From positions 3,024,872-3,088,871 of the forward strand of contig NZ_LZNS01000001.1 of the NCBI RefSeq assembly GCF_001984575.1: a stretch of 64,000 bases of DNA, in the 5' to 3' direction. Shown here in pieces: positions 7,825 to 16,281 of this stretch. The stretch comes from Streptomyces sp. MP131-18 (GTDB lineage: Bacteria > Actinomycetota > Actinomycetes > Streptomycetales > Streptomycetaceae). Each line of letters begins with the position of its first letter. Within the stretch, counting starts at the first letter, position 1. The notes under the pieces are model-generated. The model did not search any database. It saw nothing but the letters and a program-made list of their open reading frames with translations, and had not been told where the DNA came from. The translations under genes were made by a program, and so were the position numbers.

Positions 7825-8936
7825 GCCGCGGTCCCTTCCCCGAACACGCCCGTGACCTCCTGCCGCCGCGGCAGCGTCTCCTCGCGGTACAGGCCGAGCG
7901 CCCGCAGCACCGGGGCGTCGCCCAGGCCGAACAGGTCCGCCCCGCCGTCCGAGAAGTGCTCCGCCACCGACCAGGACGGCACGACGAACATGTCGCCCGC
8001 CGTCCAGTCGAACCTGCACCCGTCGACGACGCTGCTGCCCTCGCCGCGGAACACGACGAACACCGTGTTCCCGCTGCGCCGCACCGGCGCGGACGCGCCG
8101 CCCGGCAGCACCCGGTGCATGCCGCAGGACAGGGTCGGCAGCACGCTGGCGCCCGAGTGCGGATTGGTGAACTCCACGCTCACCAGCGGCCCTTCGCCCG
8201 CCGCGGCCAGACGGGACAGGTGCGCGTCGGTCTCCGCCCAGCGGTAGACCAGCAGCGGTGAGGGCGCCGGGTCGAGCGCGCGGGTGACCGCGCCCCGCGT
8301 CATGGTGCGCGCGGCATCGCCGCCCCCGCCGGCCCAGGCGGCTTCGGAACGGTTGTGCGGGCCGGTCACGGGCTGCCGCAGGTCGGGGTGCGGCTCGAAG
8401 AACACGGCGTCCAGCGCCTCGACCATCGGCAGGTCGAGGCCGTCGAACCAGAACATGCTGCCGTCGCCGCCGTTGGCGTGGTCGTGCCAGGCGCCGCCCG
8501 GGGTGAGGATCAGGTCGCCGGGCCGCATGTCGCAGGCGTCCCCGTCGACGGTGGTCCACACTCCCTCGCCCTCGATGACGAAACGGATCGCGCCGGGCGT
8601 GTGCCGGTGCGCGGGCGCCGTCTCGTTCGGCCCGAGGCACTGGAGCGCGCCCCACAGCGTGCCGGCCGCGTAGGGCCGCCCGCCCAGACCCGGGTTGGCG
8701 AGGGACAGCACGCGCCGCTCGCCGCCGCGCTCCACCGGCACCAGCCGGATGGCGCGTTCGGCCAGCGGGCGCAGCACCGCGGAGCGCCACAGCCAGGGCA
8801 CGGCCCGTGGCCTGGGGGTGGGCGTCAGCAGCTGCTCGGTGATCGTCCACAGGGGACGCAGTCCGGCGGCGGCGATGTCCTCGTAGAGGGAACGCAAGCG
8901 CGGATCGCCGACCCCGGGTTCGTCGACGAGGGACAT
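7821..8936 (-). CDS. Gentisate 1,2-dioxygenase (bicupin)
   Basis: This enzyme would open the ring of gentisate (2,5-dihydroxybenzoate) with O2 and Fe(II) to maleylpyruvate in the cytoplasm. The 371 residues form two cupin domains. The N-terminal one carries the iron-ligand pattern PAHRHTPGAIRFVIEG and then GGAWHDHANG. The C-terminal one has SCGMHRVLPGG and GDMFVVPSW. Segments such as ALQCLGPNETAPAHRH and FWFDGLDLP are typical of the family. A strong AGGAGGT stands just before the ATG, in the 33-bp gap after the hydroxylase. The downstream hydrolase overlaps by 4 nt. Confidence 0.92.
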   Translation of the reverse strand: MSLVDEPGVGDPRLRSLYEDIAAAGLRPLWTITEQLLTPTPRPRAVPWLWRSAVLRPLAERAIRLVPVERGGERRVLSLANPGLGGRPYAAGTLWGALQCLGPNETAPAHRHTPGAIRFVIEGEGVWTTVDGDACDMRPGDLILTPGGAWHDHANGGDGSMFWFDGLDLPMVEALDAVFFEPHPDLRQPVTGPHNRSEAAWAGGGGDAARTMTRGAVTRALDPAPSPLLVYRWAETDAHLSRLAAAGEGPLVSVEFTNPHSGASVLPTLSCGMHRVLPGGASAPVRRSGNTVFVVFRGEGSSVVDGCRFDWTAGDMFVVPSWSVAEHFSDGGADLFGLGDAPVLRALGLYREETLPRRQEVTGVFGEGTAA

Positions 8937-8969
8937 GGAGACCTCCTGGGGTAGGGGGTTGGATACGCC

Positions 8970-10223
8970 TCAGCGGGCGGGCGCGGGCGCGGGGGCGCCG
9001 GGGGGCAGGCCGACGCCGAAGCGGCGCACGCTTTCGAGGAGCGAGGCGCGCCGCATGTAGGCGCGGGCGCGGTCCGGATCGGCCGCGGTGGCGCGCATCT
9101 CCTCGTGCGCGGCGCGGCGGCGGCTCTCGTCGGCCTCGCTCAGCCGCTGCGTATTGCGCTGCGTGTCGGCCTGCACGTACTCCACGGCCACCCGCCGCCG
9201 CACGCCGGCGAAGGCGGTCAGCTCCGCCTCGGCCGCGGCGCCTTCGGCGATGCGGGCGAGGCGCCGGGTGATGTCGACGGCGTCGTGGATGCCGCTGTTC
9301 AGACCGACCCCGCCCATGGGGCTGTTGATGTGGGCCGCGTCCCCGATGAGGACGGCGCGGCCGGCGCGGAACGACCCGGCCACCCGCTGGTGCACGCGGT
9401 ACAGCTGCCGGTCGATGATCGGGTAGTCGGCCCGGCGGGGCGCGACGCCCTGGAACTGCCGCTCCAGCGTCGCCCCGGCGAGCGCGTCGGCCTCGCTCTG
9501 CCCGGCGGGCACCGGCCAGACCGCCCGCCAGGACTCGGGGGTGCGCAGCAGGAACAGCCACTCGCGGGGGTCGGCCACGTAGTTGACCTCCGCGATGCCG
9601 GGCAGCGCCTCGGCGAGGTCGACGCTCGTGCTGGCGATGAGGAAGCGCTCGGGGTAGGTCCAGCCGGTGAAGTCGACGCCGAGTGCCCGCCGCACGGTGC
9701 TGCCCGCGCCGTCGGCGCCGATCACCCACGAGCCGTGCACCTCGCGGGTGCCGGTCGCGGTGCTGACGACGACGGAGGCCCCGTTCCCCGCACGCGGGTC
9801 GACGCCGGTGACGCGGGCGCCGAACAGCAGCTCGACGCCGGGCGTCCGGGCCAGCCTCTCGTGCAGCATGCGCACCAGGTGCTGCTGGTTGAGCTGGAGG
9901 CGGTAGGGGAAGGGCGTCTCGTCGGCGAGGAGCGAGAAGTCGAACGCGGCGATCAGCCCGTCCCGCCGGTCGCGGAAGTGGTACACGGGCACGACCAGGC
10001 CCTCGGCGTGCATCCGGTCCGCGATGCCCAGCTCGTCGAGCAGTTCGAGCGTCGCCGCGTGGAACGTGGAGGCGCGCCAGTCCGTCTTCGGCCGCTTCTC
10101 GGCCTCGATCAGCACCACGGGGATGCCGAAGCGGGCGAGGGAGGCGGCGGCGACCATTCCGACCGGACCGCCGCCGACGACGACCACCGGGCCGCCGGGG
10201 AGTCCGCGCTCAATTCCTGGCAT
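8970..10223 (-). CDS. FAD-dependent aromatic hydroxylase, probably 3-hydroxybenzoate 6-hydroxylase
   Basis: This 417-residue group-A flavoprotein monooxygenase has an N-terminal Rossmann motif VVVVGGGPVGMVAAASLARFG, the middle motif with GADGAGSTVRRALG, and the second FAD motif LIGDAAHINSPMGGVGLNSG. As first gene of the operon ahead of gentisate dioxygenase, it most likely makes gentisate from 3-hydroxybenzoate using NAD(P)H and O2. Salicylate 5-hydroxylation is the less likely alternative, since those enzymes are usually multicomponent. The ATG has no good ribosome binding site and lies in an inverted repeat, so the start is uncertain by a few codons. Confidence 0.82.
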   Translation of the reverse strand: MPGIERGLPGGPVVVVGGGPVGMVAAASLARFGIPVVLIEAEKRPKTDWRASTFHAATLELLDELGIADRMHAEGLVVPVYHFRDRRDGLIAAFDFSLLADETPFPYRLQLNQQHLVRMLHERLARTPGVELLFGARVTGVDPRAGNGASVVVSTATGTREVHGSWVIGADGAGSTVRRALGVDFTGWTYPERFLIASTSVDLAEALPGIAEVNYVADPREWLFLLRTPESWRAVWPVPAGQSEADALAGATLERQFQGVAPRRADYPIIDRQLYRVHQRVAGSFRAGRAVLIGDAAHINSPMGGVGLNSGIHDAVDITRRLARIAEGAAAEAELTAFAGVRRRVAVEYVQADTQRNTQRLSEADESRRRAAHEEMRATAADPDRARAYMRRASLLESVRRFGVGLPPGAPAPAPAR

Positions 10224-10251
10224 GCGGCAAACATCTCATACGTTCCGCATG
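10221..10251. promoter_or_regulatory. Inverted repeat at the start of the gentisate operon, candidate IclR site
   Basis: CATGCGG, 17 bp, CCGCATG. The left arm includes the hydroxylase start codon. Placement at the head of the operon makes it a candidate IclR binding site, but the spacer is longer than common IclR consensus sites and no second copy was found before iclR. Confidence 0.35.
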
Positions 10252-10327
10252 CATGAAAGAAGATCGATTAGATTTCTGCTATGCCGAAATAATGCTGCCG
10301 CGCGCCCGGCAGCCGCGCGGACACAAA

Positions 10328-10361
10328 AGGCCCGCCGCTCCCCGGAGGGAGCGGCGGGCCT
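10328..10361 (-). terminator. Strong rho-independent terminator
   Basis: Perfect 14-bp stem (AGGCCCGCCGCTCC / GGAGCGGCGGGCCT) with a 6-nt loop. On the minus strand it is followed by TTTTGTGT. It ends the transcript of the Gln/Pro-rich membrane protein gene upstream and insulates the gentisate operon. Confidence 0.85.
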
Positions 10362-10397
10362 GCCGTCCGTGCGAGCCGGCCGCGGGGCCGACGGATC

Positions 10398-11099
10398 TCA
10401 CCTGCTGCGGCGCGCGACCGCCTGGCCGATGGCGAAGACGCCGACGGGGGCCAGGATCAGGAAGAAGTAGTTGATCGGATCGTTGGACTCGGTCCAGACG
10501 TCCCAGAGGTGGTTGAACTCCTCGAAGAAGATCTTCGTGGCGCTCCACTCACCGTTGGTGAGGTACTCGCTCAGGATCATTGCCGTGCCGTACAGCTCGC
10601 CGAGCACGGCCGCCACGAGAGCCAGCGCCGCGGCGACGGCCTGTATCGCGACGTTCCGCCGGGCGAGGAACGCCGGACCGGCGCCGACCGCCGCACCGAT
10701 GGCCAGCGACACGTAGCCGATCTTGGTGACCTCACCGCTGCTCTCGTCGAACATCGCGTCGTAGAAGAACGCGTAGAGGATCGCCATGACCAGCGCGGCA
10801 CCCACCGCGGAAAGGACCGCGAGCGCGATGTTCTGGTTCGCCGGGCCGCCCGAGGGGGGCGGGGCCGGCCAGCCGCCACCTGGCGCACCCTGCGGGGCGC
10901 CGTACGGCTGGGGCGGCTGGGGCTGGGGCGGCGGATAGCCGTAGCCCTGCTGCGGCGGCTGGCCATACGGCTGCGCGGGCGGCTGGGGCGGCTGGGGCTG
11001 GCCGTACGGGTTGGGCTGGGGCTGGCCGTATCCGCCCGGCTGTTGCGGCTGCTGTCCGTATCCGCCGCCGTCCGGCTGTTGCTGCCAGGGCTGGCTCAT
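10398..11099 (-). CDS. Gln/Pro/Gly-rich membrane protein of unknown function
   Basis: I do not recognise a named family for this 233-residue protein. Residues 1-85 are low-complexity (repeated PQQPGGYGQ and PQPPQPYG units), followed by about four hydrophobic segments: NIALAVLSAVGAALVMAILYAF, YVSLAIGAAVGAGPAFLA, AAALALVAAVLGELYG and FFLILAPVGVFAIGQAVA. Such Q/P/G/Y-rich heads on small membrane proteins are common in actinomycetes and probably face the cytoplasm. The ATG follows AGGGGGA at good spacing. It is monocistronic, closed by the terminator at 10328-10361. Confidence 0.75.
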   Translation of the reverse strand: MSQPWQQQPDGGGYGQQPQQPGGYGQPQPNPYGQPQPPQPPAQPYGQPPQQGYGYPPPQPQPPQPYGAPQGAPGGGWPAPPPSGGPANQNIALAVLSAVGAALVMAILYAFFYDAMFDESSGEVTKIGYVSLAIGAAVGAGPAFLARRNVAIQAVAAALALVAAVLGELYGTAMILSEYLTNGEWSATKIFFEEFNHLWDVWTESNDPINYFFLILAPVGVFAIGQAVARRSR

Positions 11100-11253
11100 T
11101 GTGTTCCCCCTGGGAATCTCAAGATGGTACGTACTCCGGGGACAGAAGGAACTGGAGTACGAACATTGCCGCAGGCAGCTAATCGCTCCCCGCGGCTCTA
11201 CCACAAGCCCTTTCCCCGGTCTGTGACATACCGGGGACACTACAGGGTAAGAA

Positions 11254-13680
11254 TCAAAGCTTCTCCACGGGGGCGTAACGGAGCAGAAGCCGCTTGGGCT
11301 TCTCGCCGCCGAAGTCGATCGTCGCCTCGGCCCGGTCGCCGCTGCCCTGGACCGACACCACCGTGCCCATGCCGAAGCTGTCGTGCGTCACCCGGTCCCC
11401 GGCGGAAAGCGCCACCACCGGCCGGTCCTTCATGCGGCCCGTGGCGAACCCGCCGGCCCCCCGCCGCTCCCGCGCCGCGGGAGCGGCGGCCGCGCCCTGC
11501 GGCGGCGCCTGGCCCGCGCCGCCCGTGCGGCGCCACTCCACGTGGACGTCGGGGATCTCCTCCAGGAAGCGGGACGGCGGGTTGTGCTGGGGCTGCCCCC
11601 ACGCGCTGCGCAGCGCGGACCGCGTCACGTACAGCCGCTGCCGCGCGCGGGTGATCCCCACATACGCGAGCCGCCGTTCCTCCTCCAACTCCTTCGTCTT
11701 GCCGAGCGAGCGCATGTGCGGGAAGACGCCGTCCTCCATACCGCTCAGGAACACCACGGGGAATTCGAGGCCCTTCGCGGTGTGCAACGTCATCAGCGTG
11801 ACCACACCGTCACCCTCGTCATCCGGGATCTCGTCGGAATCCGCGACGAGCGCGACCTGTTCGAGAAAGTCCGCGAGCGTTCCGGGGTCGTCCTCCTCCC
11901 GCTGCTGCTCGAACTCCAGCGCAACGGCGGCCAGTTCCTGGAGGTTTTCCACGCGGGTCTCGTCCTGCGGATCGGTCGACGCCTGCAACTCCGCCAGATA
12001 CCCGGTCCGCTCCAGCACCGCCTCCAGCACGGTCGCGGGCCCCGCGCCCGACTCCACGACGGTGCGCAGCTCCTCCAGCAGCGTGTTGAACCGCTTGACC
12101 GCGTTCGCCGAACGCGCCGCCATCCCGTACGCCTCGTCCACGCGGCGCAGCGCCTGCGCGAAGGAGATCCGCTCGCGCAGCGCCAGCGCCTCGATCATCG
12201 CCTCGGCGCGGTCGCCGATGCCGCGCTTGGGCACGTTGAGGATGCGGCGCAGCGGGACGGTGTCCTCGGGATTGGCCAGGACCCGCAGGTAGGCGAGCAC
12301 GTCCCGGACCTCGCGGCGCTCGTAGAAGCGGACGCCGCCGACCACCTTATAGGGCAGGCCGACGCGGATGAAGATCTCCTCGAAGACACGGGACTGGGCG
12401 TTGGTCCGGTAGAAGACGGCGATGTCGCCGGCGCGGGCGTCCCCCGCGTCGGAGAGGCGGTCGATCTCCTCGGCGACGAACTGCGCCTCGTCGTGCTCGG
12501 TGTCCGCGACGTAGCCGACGATGCGGGCACCGGCGCCCGCGTTCGTCCACAGATTCTTCTTGCGGCGGCCCTCGTTGCGCTCGATGACGGCGTTGGCGGC
12601 GGAGAGGATCGTCTGCGTGGAGCGGTAGTTCCGTTCGAGCAGCAGTGTCGTCGCGTCGGGGTAATCCTGCTCGAACTGGAGAATGTTGCGGATCGTCGCG
12701 CCGCGGAACGCGTAGATCGACTGGTCGGCATCGCCGACGACGCACAGCTCCGCCGGCTCCCGCTCGCCCACCAGCAGCCGGATCAGCGTGTACTGGGCGA
12801 TGTTGGTGTCCTGGTACTCGTCGACCAGCACGTGCCGGAAACGGCGCCGGTAGTGCTCGGCGACGTCGGGGAACGCGTCGAGCAGATGCACCGTGGTCAT
12901 GATGATGTCGTCGAAGTCCAGCGCGTTGGCCTCGCGCAGCCGGGACTGGTACAGCGTGTACGCCTCGGCGACGGTCCGCTCGTAGGGCTCGCTCGCCTGC
13001 GCGGCGAAGTCCTCGGAGTCGATCAGCTCGTTCTTCAGGTTGGAGACCTTGGCGCTGAACGACTTCGGCGGGAACCGTTTCGGGTCCAGGTCCAGATCGC
13101 GGCAGACCAGGGCCATCAGCCGCCTGGCATCGGCCGCGTCGTAGATCGAGAAGCTGGAGGTGAAGCCGAGCAGCTTGCTCTCGCGGCGCAGGATGCGCAC
13201 GCAGGCGCTGTGGAACGTCATCACCCACATCGCGTTCGCGCGCGGGCCGATCAACTCGCCGACGCGCTCCTTCATCTCGCCCGCGGCCTTGTTGGTGAAC
13301 GTGATCGCCAGGATCTGGCCCGGGTGCACCGAACGGGCGGCGAGCAGGTGCGCGATGCGGTGCGTGAGCACCCGGGTCTTGCCCGAGCCCGCACCCGCCA
13401 CGATCAGCAGCGGCGCGCCACTGTGCGTGACGGCGGCGCGCTGCTCCTCGTTCAGCCCGGCCAGCAGCTCGGCCGGGTCCGTGACGGGCTTGCGGGCGCC
13501 GTTGCGGTAGAAGGCGTCCTCGTCGGCGGCCTTCGGCTCCGCGAAGGTGCCCGCGAACAGGTCGTCCGGCACCTCTTCACGCACGTCGTGGGCGAAGTCG
13601 TGCTCGGACGGCGGCTCCTCGTCGGAGGGCCCGGAAGGGCCGAGGTCCGCCAGCGCGTTGTCATCGAAAAGGCCGCTCAT
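11254..13680 (-). CDS. pcrA: ATP-dependent DNA helicase PcrA (UvrD family)
   Basis: This 3'-5' SF1A helicase acts in nucleotide excision repair and in clearing replication and transcription conflicts. In 808 residues it shows the Q-motif (GLNEEQRAAV), Walker A (AGAGSGKT, residues ~95-102), motif Ia (AITFTNKAAGEM), motif II (LVDEYQDTN), motif III (VVGDADQSIYAFRGA), motif IV-V (LMTLHTAKGLEFPVVFLSG) and motif VI (AYVGITRARQRLYV). It has a ~70-residue acidic actinobacterial N-terminal extension and ends in a C-terminal domain (DRVTHDSFGMGTVVSVQG) like the RNA-polymerase-binding Tudor-like fold of PcrA. It anchors the conserved gene order to its right. Confidence 0.97.
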   Translation of the reverse strand: MSGLFDDNALADLGPSGPSDEEPPSEHDFAHDVREEVPDDLFAGTFAEPKAADEDAFYRNGARKPVTDPAELLAGLNEEQRAAVTHSGAPLLIVAGAGSGKTRVLTHRIAHLLAARSVHPGQILAITFTNKAAGEMKERVGELIGPRANAMWVMTFHSACVRILRRESKLLGFTSSFSIYDAADARRLMALVCRDLDLDPKRFPPKSFSAKVSNLKNELIDSEDFAAQASEPYERTVAEAYTLYQSRLREANALDFDDIIMTTVHLLDAFPDVAEHYRRRFRHVLVDEYQDTNIAQYTLIRLLVGEREPAELCVVGDADQSIYAFRGATIRNILQFEQDYPDATTLLLERNYRSTQTILSAANAVIERNEGRRKKNLWTNAGAGARIVGYVADTEHDEAQFVAEEIDRLSDAGDARAGDIAVFYRTNAQSRVFEEIFIRVGLPYKVVGGVRFYERREVRDVLAYLRVLANPEDTVPLRRILNVPKRGIGDRAEAMIEALALRERISFAQALRRVDEAYGMAARSANAVKRFNTLLEELRTVVESGAGPATVLEAVLERTGYLAELQASTDPQDETRVENLQELAAVALEFEQQREEDDPGTLADFLEQVALVADSDEIPDDEGDGVVTLMTLHTAKGLEFPVVFLSGMEDGVFPHMRSLGKTKELEEERRLAYVGITRARQRLYVTRSALRSAWGQPQHNPPSRFLEEIPDVHVEWRRTGGAGQAPPQGAAAAPAARERRGAGGFATGRMKDRPVVALSAGDRVTHDSFGMGTVVSVQGSGDRAEATIDFGGEKPKRLLLRYAPVEKL

Positions 13681-13802
13681 CGCTGACCGAGTCTAGGCCG
13701 TGCCCCGACGGACGCCCGGGCCCGATGCTCCGCGCGCCCCCACGCGGGCGGCGGAAGCCGGGCGGCGCACGGCCGCCGCCCCCCTCGGCTATCGTGAAAG
13801 GC

Positions 13803-14420
13803 ATGACATCCGAGCCGCGGCCGCACGCGGAGCTGCGCGCCTCGTACGAGGACCGGGAAGCCGTTGCGGAGCGGCTGCGGGAAGCGGCGGGCGAGGGGCG
13901 GATCGACCTCGAAGAGCTGGAGGAGCGCCTGGAGAAGGCGCTCACCGCCAAGACCTACGGCGACCTCGAGCCGCTGATCGCCGACCTCCCCGCCCAGCCC
14001 GGCCTGGCTCGGAGCCTCGGCTCCGCGCCGCCCGTTCCCGACGGCCGGCCGCTGGTACTCAAGGGCGGCATCCACGGCGCGAATCAGGTGGGCCGCTGGC
14101 AGGTCCCGCCGAAGGTGATCGCGCGCGGCGGCCTCGGCGGCGTCAAGGTCGACTACTCACGCGCGGACTGCGCCTGGCCGGAGACCGAGATCGAGGTGCA
14201 CGGCGACATGGCGGGCATCACGATCATCGTGCCGCCCGGCTGGGAGGTCGACATCAGCGGCGCCGACCCCGGCTTCGGCGGCATCAAGAACAAGACGACG
14301 GGCGAACGGCTGCGCGGCGCCCCGGTGCTGCGCCTGACGGGCACGGGCGGTGTGGCGGGCGTGACGGTGCGCCACCCCAACCGCTGGGAACGCCGCCGCC
14401 TGCGCGACAACCCGGCCTGA
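13803..14420 (+). CDS. DUF1707 / LiaF-like C-terminal domain protein
   Basis: This 205-residue cytoplasmic protein has an N-terminal DUF1707 domain (LRASYEDREAVAERLREAAGEGRIDLEELEERL, residues ~9-45), widespread in actinobacteria. A beta-rich C-terminal half follows (VDYSRADCAWPETEIEVHGDMAGITIIVPPGWEV), like the LiaF/VraT cell-wall-stress response domain. No membrane segment is evident. The molecular function of DUF1707 is unknown. A short GC palindrome after the stop (14424-14440) may be a weak terminator. It is divergent from pcrA across 122 bp. Confidence 0.85.
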   Translation: MTSEPRPHAELRASYEDREAVAERLREAAGEGRIDLEELEERLEKALTAKTYGDLEPLIADLPAQPGLARSLGSAPPVPDGRPLVLKGGIHGANQVGRWQVPPKVIARGGLGGVKVDYSRADCAWPETEIEVHGDMAGITIIVPPGWEVDISGADPGFGGIKNKTTGERLRGAPVLRLTGTGGVAGVTVRHPNRWERRRLRDNPA

Positions 14421-14638
14421 CCCGCGGGCGGGCCGCCCGCCCCGGCGTACGTGACGTCCACCACACCGGAGCACCCGCGGGGCCGCCACTACGGCTTTTG
14501 GTCACGAATCGGTTTCGGTCGGATCGCACTTCGCCTTCACAAACACCCCTTCGAGTGGCTACCGTGCAGCGCCAAGTGCCCCGGACCTCCTTGACCATTC
14601 CGGGGGCCTCCCGTTCGTGCAGAGGGAAGGACACGGCC

Positions 14639-15865
14639 TTGGGTTCCCACCGCAAGCCGCGCCCCGGCATTCTGGAATCCCCCGCGGCCCGCAGGGGCGC
14701 CGTCGGCGCAGGTGCCGTGGCCCTCGCCTCGGCCTCGCTGCTCACGCAGTCCGCCGCCTACGCGGACGACGACGACACCCCCGCGATCGAGGAGCAGCGC
14801 GAACGCGCGAACGACGCGCGCCAGCGCGCACTCGACGTGCGCGAGCGCGTCGACGCGCTGTACCGGGAGGCGGGGACCGCCACCCAGCACTACAACGAGG
14901 CGCGCGAGGCAAGCGAGGCACAGCAGGAGCGGGCGGACGAGCTGATGTCGCAGGCCGCCGAGGCCACCGAGCGCGTCAACGAGGCCCGCCGCACTCTCGG
15001 CACGTTCGCCGCCGCCCAGTACCGCACCGGCGGCGGCGGGCTCTCGGACACCGCGGCCCTGCTGCTGGCCCCCGACCCGCGCAGCTTCTTCGCCACGGAC
15101 CATACGCTCGACCGGCTGAGCGAGGCCCAGAACCAGGCCGTCGACGACTTCACCGACCGCCGCGAGGAGGCCGAGGCGCAGCGCGACGAGGCCACCGACG
15201 CCCTGGCGGACCTGGAGGAGCGCGAGACCGAGCTGGCGGACCAGAAGGAGACGGTCCAGGGAAAGCTGGCTGAGGCCCGCGCCCTGATGGACCAGCTGAC
15301 GGAAGACGAAGCGGCCGAGCTCGCCGAGCTGGAACGGCTGGAGCGCGAGGAGGCCGAACGCCGCGCGGAGCAGGCGCGGCGCGAACGCGAGGAGCGCGAG
15401 GAGGCCGAGCGCGCCCGGCAGGCACAGGAGGCCCAGGATGCGGCAGAGGCAGAGGCGGAGGCCGAGGAACAGCCGGCCGACCCGGGCACCCCGCCCGCGG
15501 ACGGCGGCTCGAACGCCTCGCAGGCCCAGGCGGCCATTGCGTTCGCCGAGGCGCAGCTCGGCAAGCCGTACGTGTGGGGCGCGACCGGGCCCAACTCGTT
15601 CGACTGCTCAGGGCTGACACAGGCCGCCTGGCGCGCGGCGGGCGTGGAGATCCCCCGCGTCACCTGGGACCAGGTGAACACCGGCACCCAGGTGTCCCGC
15701 GACGCCCTTCAGCCCGGCGACCTGGTCTTCTTCTACGACGACATCAGCCACGTCGGCCTCTACACCGGCGACGGCATGATGATCCACGCCCCGCGGCCGG
15801 GGGAAGCCGTGAGGTACGAGTCGATCGACGTGATGCCCTGGCACAGCGCGGTCCGCCCCAGCTGA
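14639..15865 (+). CDS. Secreted NlpC/P60 peptidoglycan hydrolase with coiled coil
   Basis: This is a 408-residue extracellular endopeptidase for peptide stems of peptidoglycan. A signal peptide (hydrophobic AVGAGAVALASASLLTQSAAYA) is followed by a long heptad-rich coiled coil (residues ~50-240, very rich in Glu/Arg/Ala), a Pro/Glu hinge, and the NlpC/P60 domain with catalytic Cys in SFDCSGLTQAAWRAAG and His in ISHVGLYTG and IHAPRPG. I place the start at TTG 14639 (GSHRKP) because AGGGAAGG lies 9-16 nt upstream and close paralogues begin at this point. The coiled coil probably controls access to the catalytic cleft, as in RipA-type enzymes. A second paralogue lies at 24788. Confidence 0.9.
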   Translation: MGSHRKPRPGILESPAARRGAVGAGAVALASASLLTQSAAYADDDDTPAIEEQRERANDARQRALDVRERVDALYREAGTATQHYNEAREASEAQQERADELMSQAAEATERVNEARRTLGTFAAAQYRTGGGGLSDTAALLLAPDPRSFFATDHTLDRLSEAQNQAVDDFTDRREEAEAQRDEATDALADLEERETELADQKETVQGKLAEARALMDQLTEDEAAELAELERLEREEAERRAEQARREREEREEAERARQAQEAQDAAEAEAEAEEQPADPGTPPADGGSNASQAQAAIAFAEAQLGKPYVWGATGPNSFDCSGLTQAAWRAAGVEIPRVTWDQVNTGTQVSRDALQPGDLVFFYDDISHVGLYTGDGMMIHAPRPGEAVRYESIDVMPWHSAVRPS

Positions 15866-15910
15866 GCGGGGGCACCGGAACGCGCCGGGTACGGCCGCGC
15901 CGCTGCCGCA

Positions 15911-15939
15911 TGGACGGTGCCCCCGTTGCCTCCTACCAT
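15911..15939 (+). promoter_or_regulatory. Promoter of the trypco2-protease locus, leaderless
   Basis: TGGACG, a 17-bp spacer, then TACCAT, with the ATG of the trypco2 gene 6 nt after the -10. Both hexamers and the spacing fit the principal sigma factor, and there is no ribosome binding site. Transcription should begin at or within 1-2 nt of the ATG. Confidence 0.6.
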
Positions 15940-15945
15940 CTCGAC

Positions 15946-16281
15946 ATGGCATCGGGCGGGGAAAGCGAAGTTGAACTGGCGGACTTGATACGTCAGTTGC
16001 GGGAGGAAATCAAGGCCGCGGCGACAGCGGGCGCGGAGCCGGGAGAGACGCTCCGGTTCGAAGTGGGGCCGGTCGAGGTCGAGGTGACCGTCGCGGTCTC
16101 ACGTGAAGCCGGCGCGAACGGCAAGGTGCGGTTCTGGGTCGTCGACGCGGGCGGCGACAGCAGGTTCGCCCGATCCGCGACCCAGCGCATCACGCTCACC
16201 CTGCATCCCAAGGAGGTGACACCGGACGGCACGACGCGCTCCCCGCTGATCTCCGGGGACGAAGTCGATGGCGAACGCTGA
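15946..16281 (+). CDS. Trypco2 domain protein (trypsin-co-occurring domain 2)
   Basis: This small cytoplasmic protein of 111 residues is one trypco2 domain: an N-terminal helix (ELADLIRQLREEIKAAA), then strands LRFEVGPVEVEVTVAVSRE, KVRFWVVDAGG and QRITLTLHP. The family is named for its gene-neighbour association with trypsin-like proteases in NTP-dependent conflict systems (comparative genomics by the Aravind group). Its role is presumed to be an adaptor or inhibitor of the protease partner. Its last 14 nt overlap the start of the protease-NTPase gene in another frame, so translation is coupled. ATG 15946 is chosen because the promoter leads straight to it; an ATG at 15910 is in frame but lies inside the promoter. 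Confidence 0.85.
   Translation: MASGGESEVELADLIRQLREEIKAAATAGAEPGETLRFEVGPVEVEVTVAVSREAGANGKVRFWVVDAGGDSRFARSATQRITLTLHPKEVTPDGTTRSPLISGDEVDGER

Noticed and set aside
14421..14638. c-di-AMP (ydaO) riboswitch upstream of the NlpC/P60 gene
   Set aside because: Such riboswitches precede some Streptomyces wall hydrolase genes, but the conserved ydaO core sequences are not recognisable here or before 24788.
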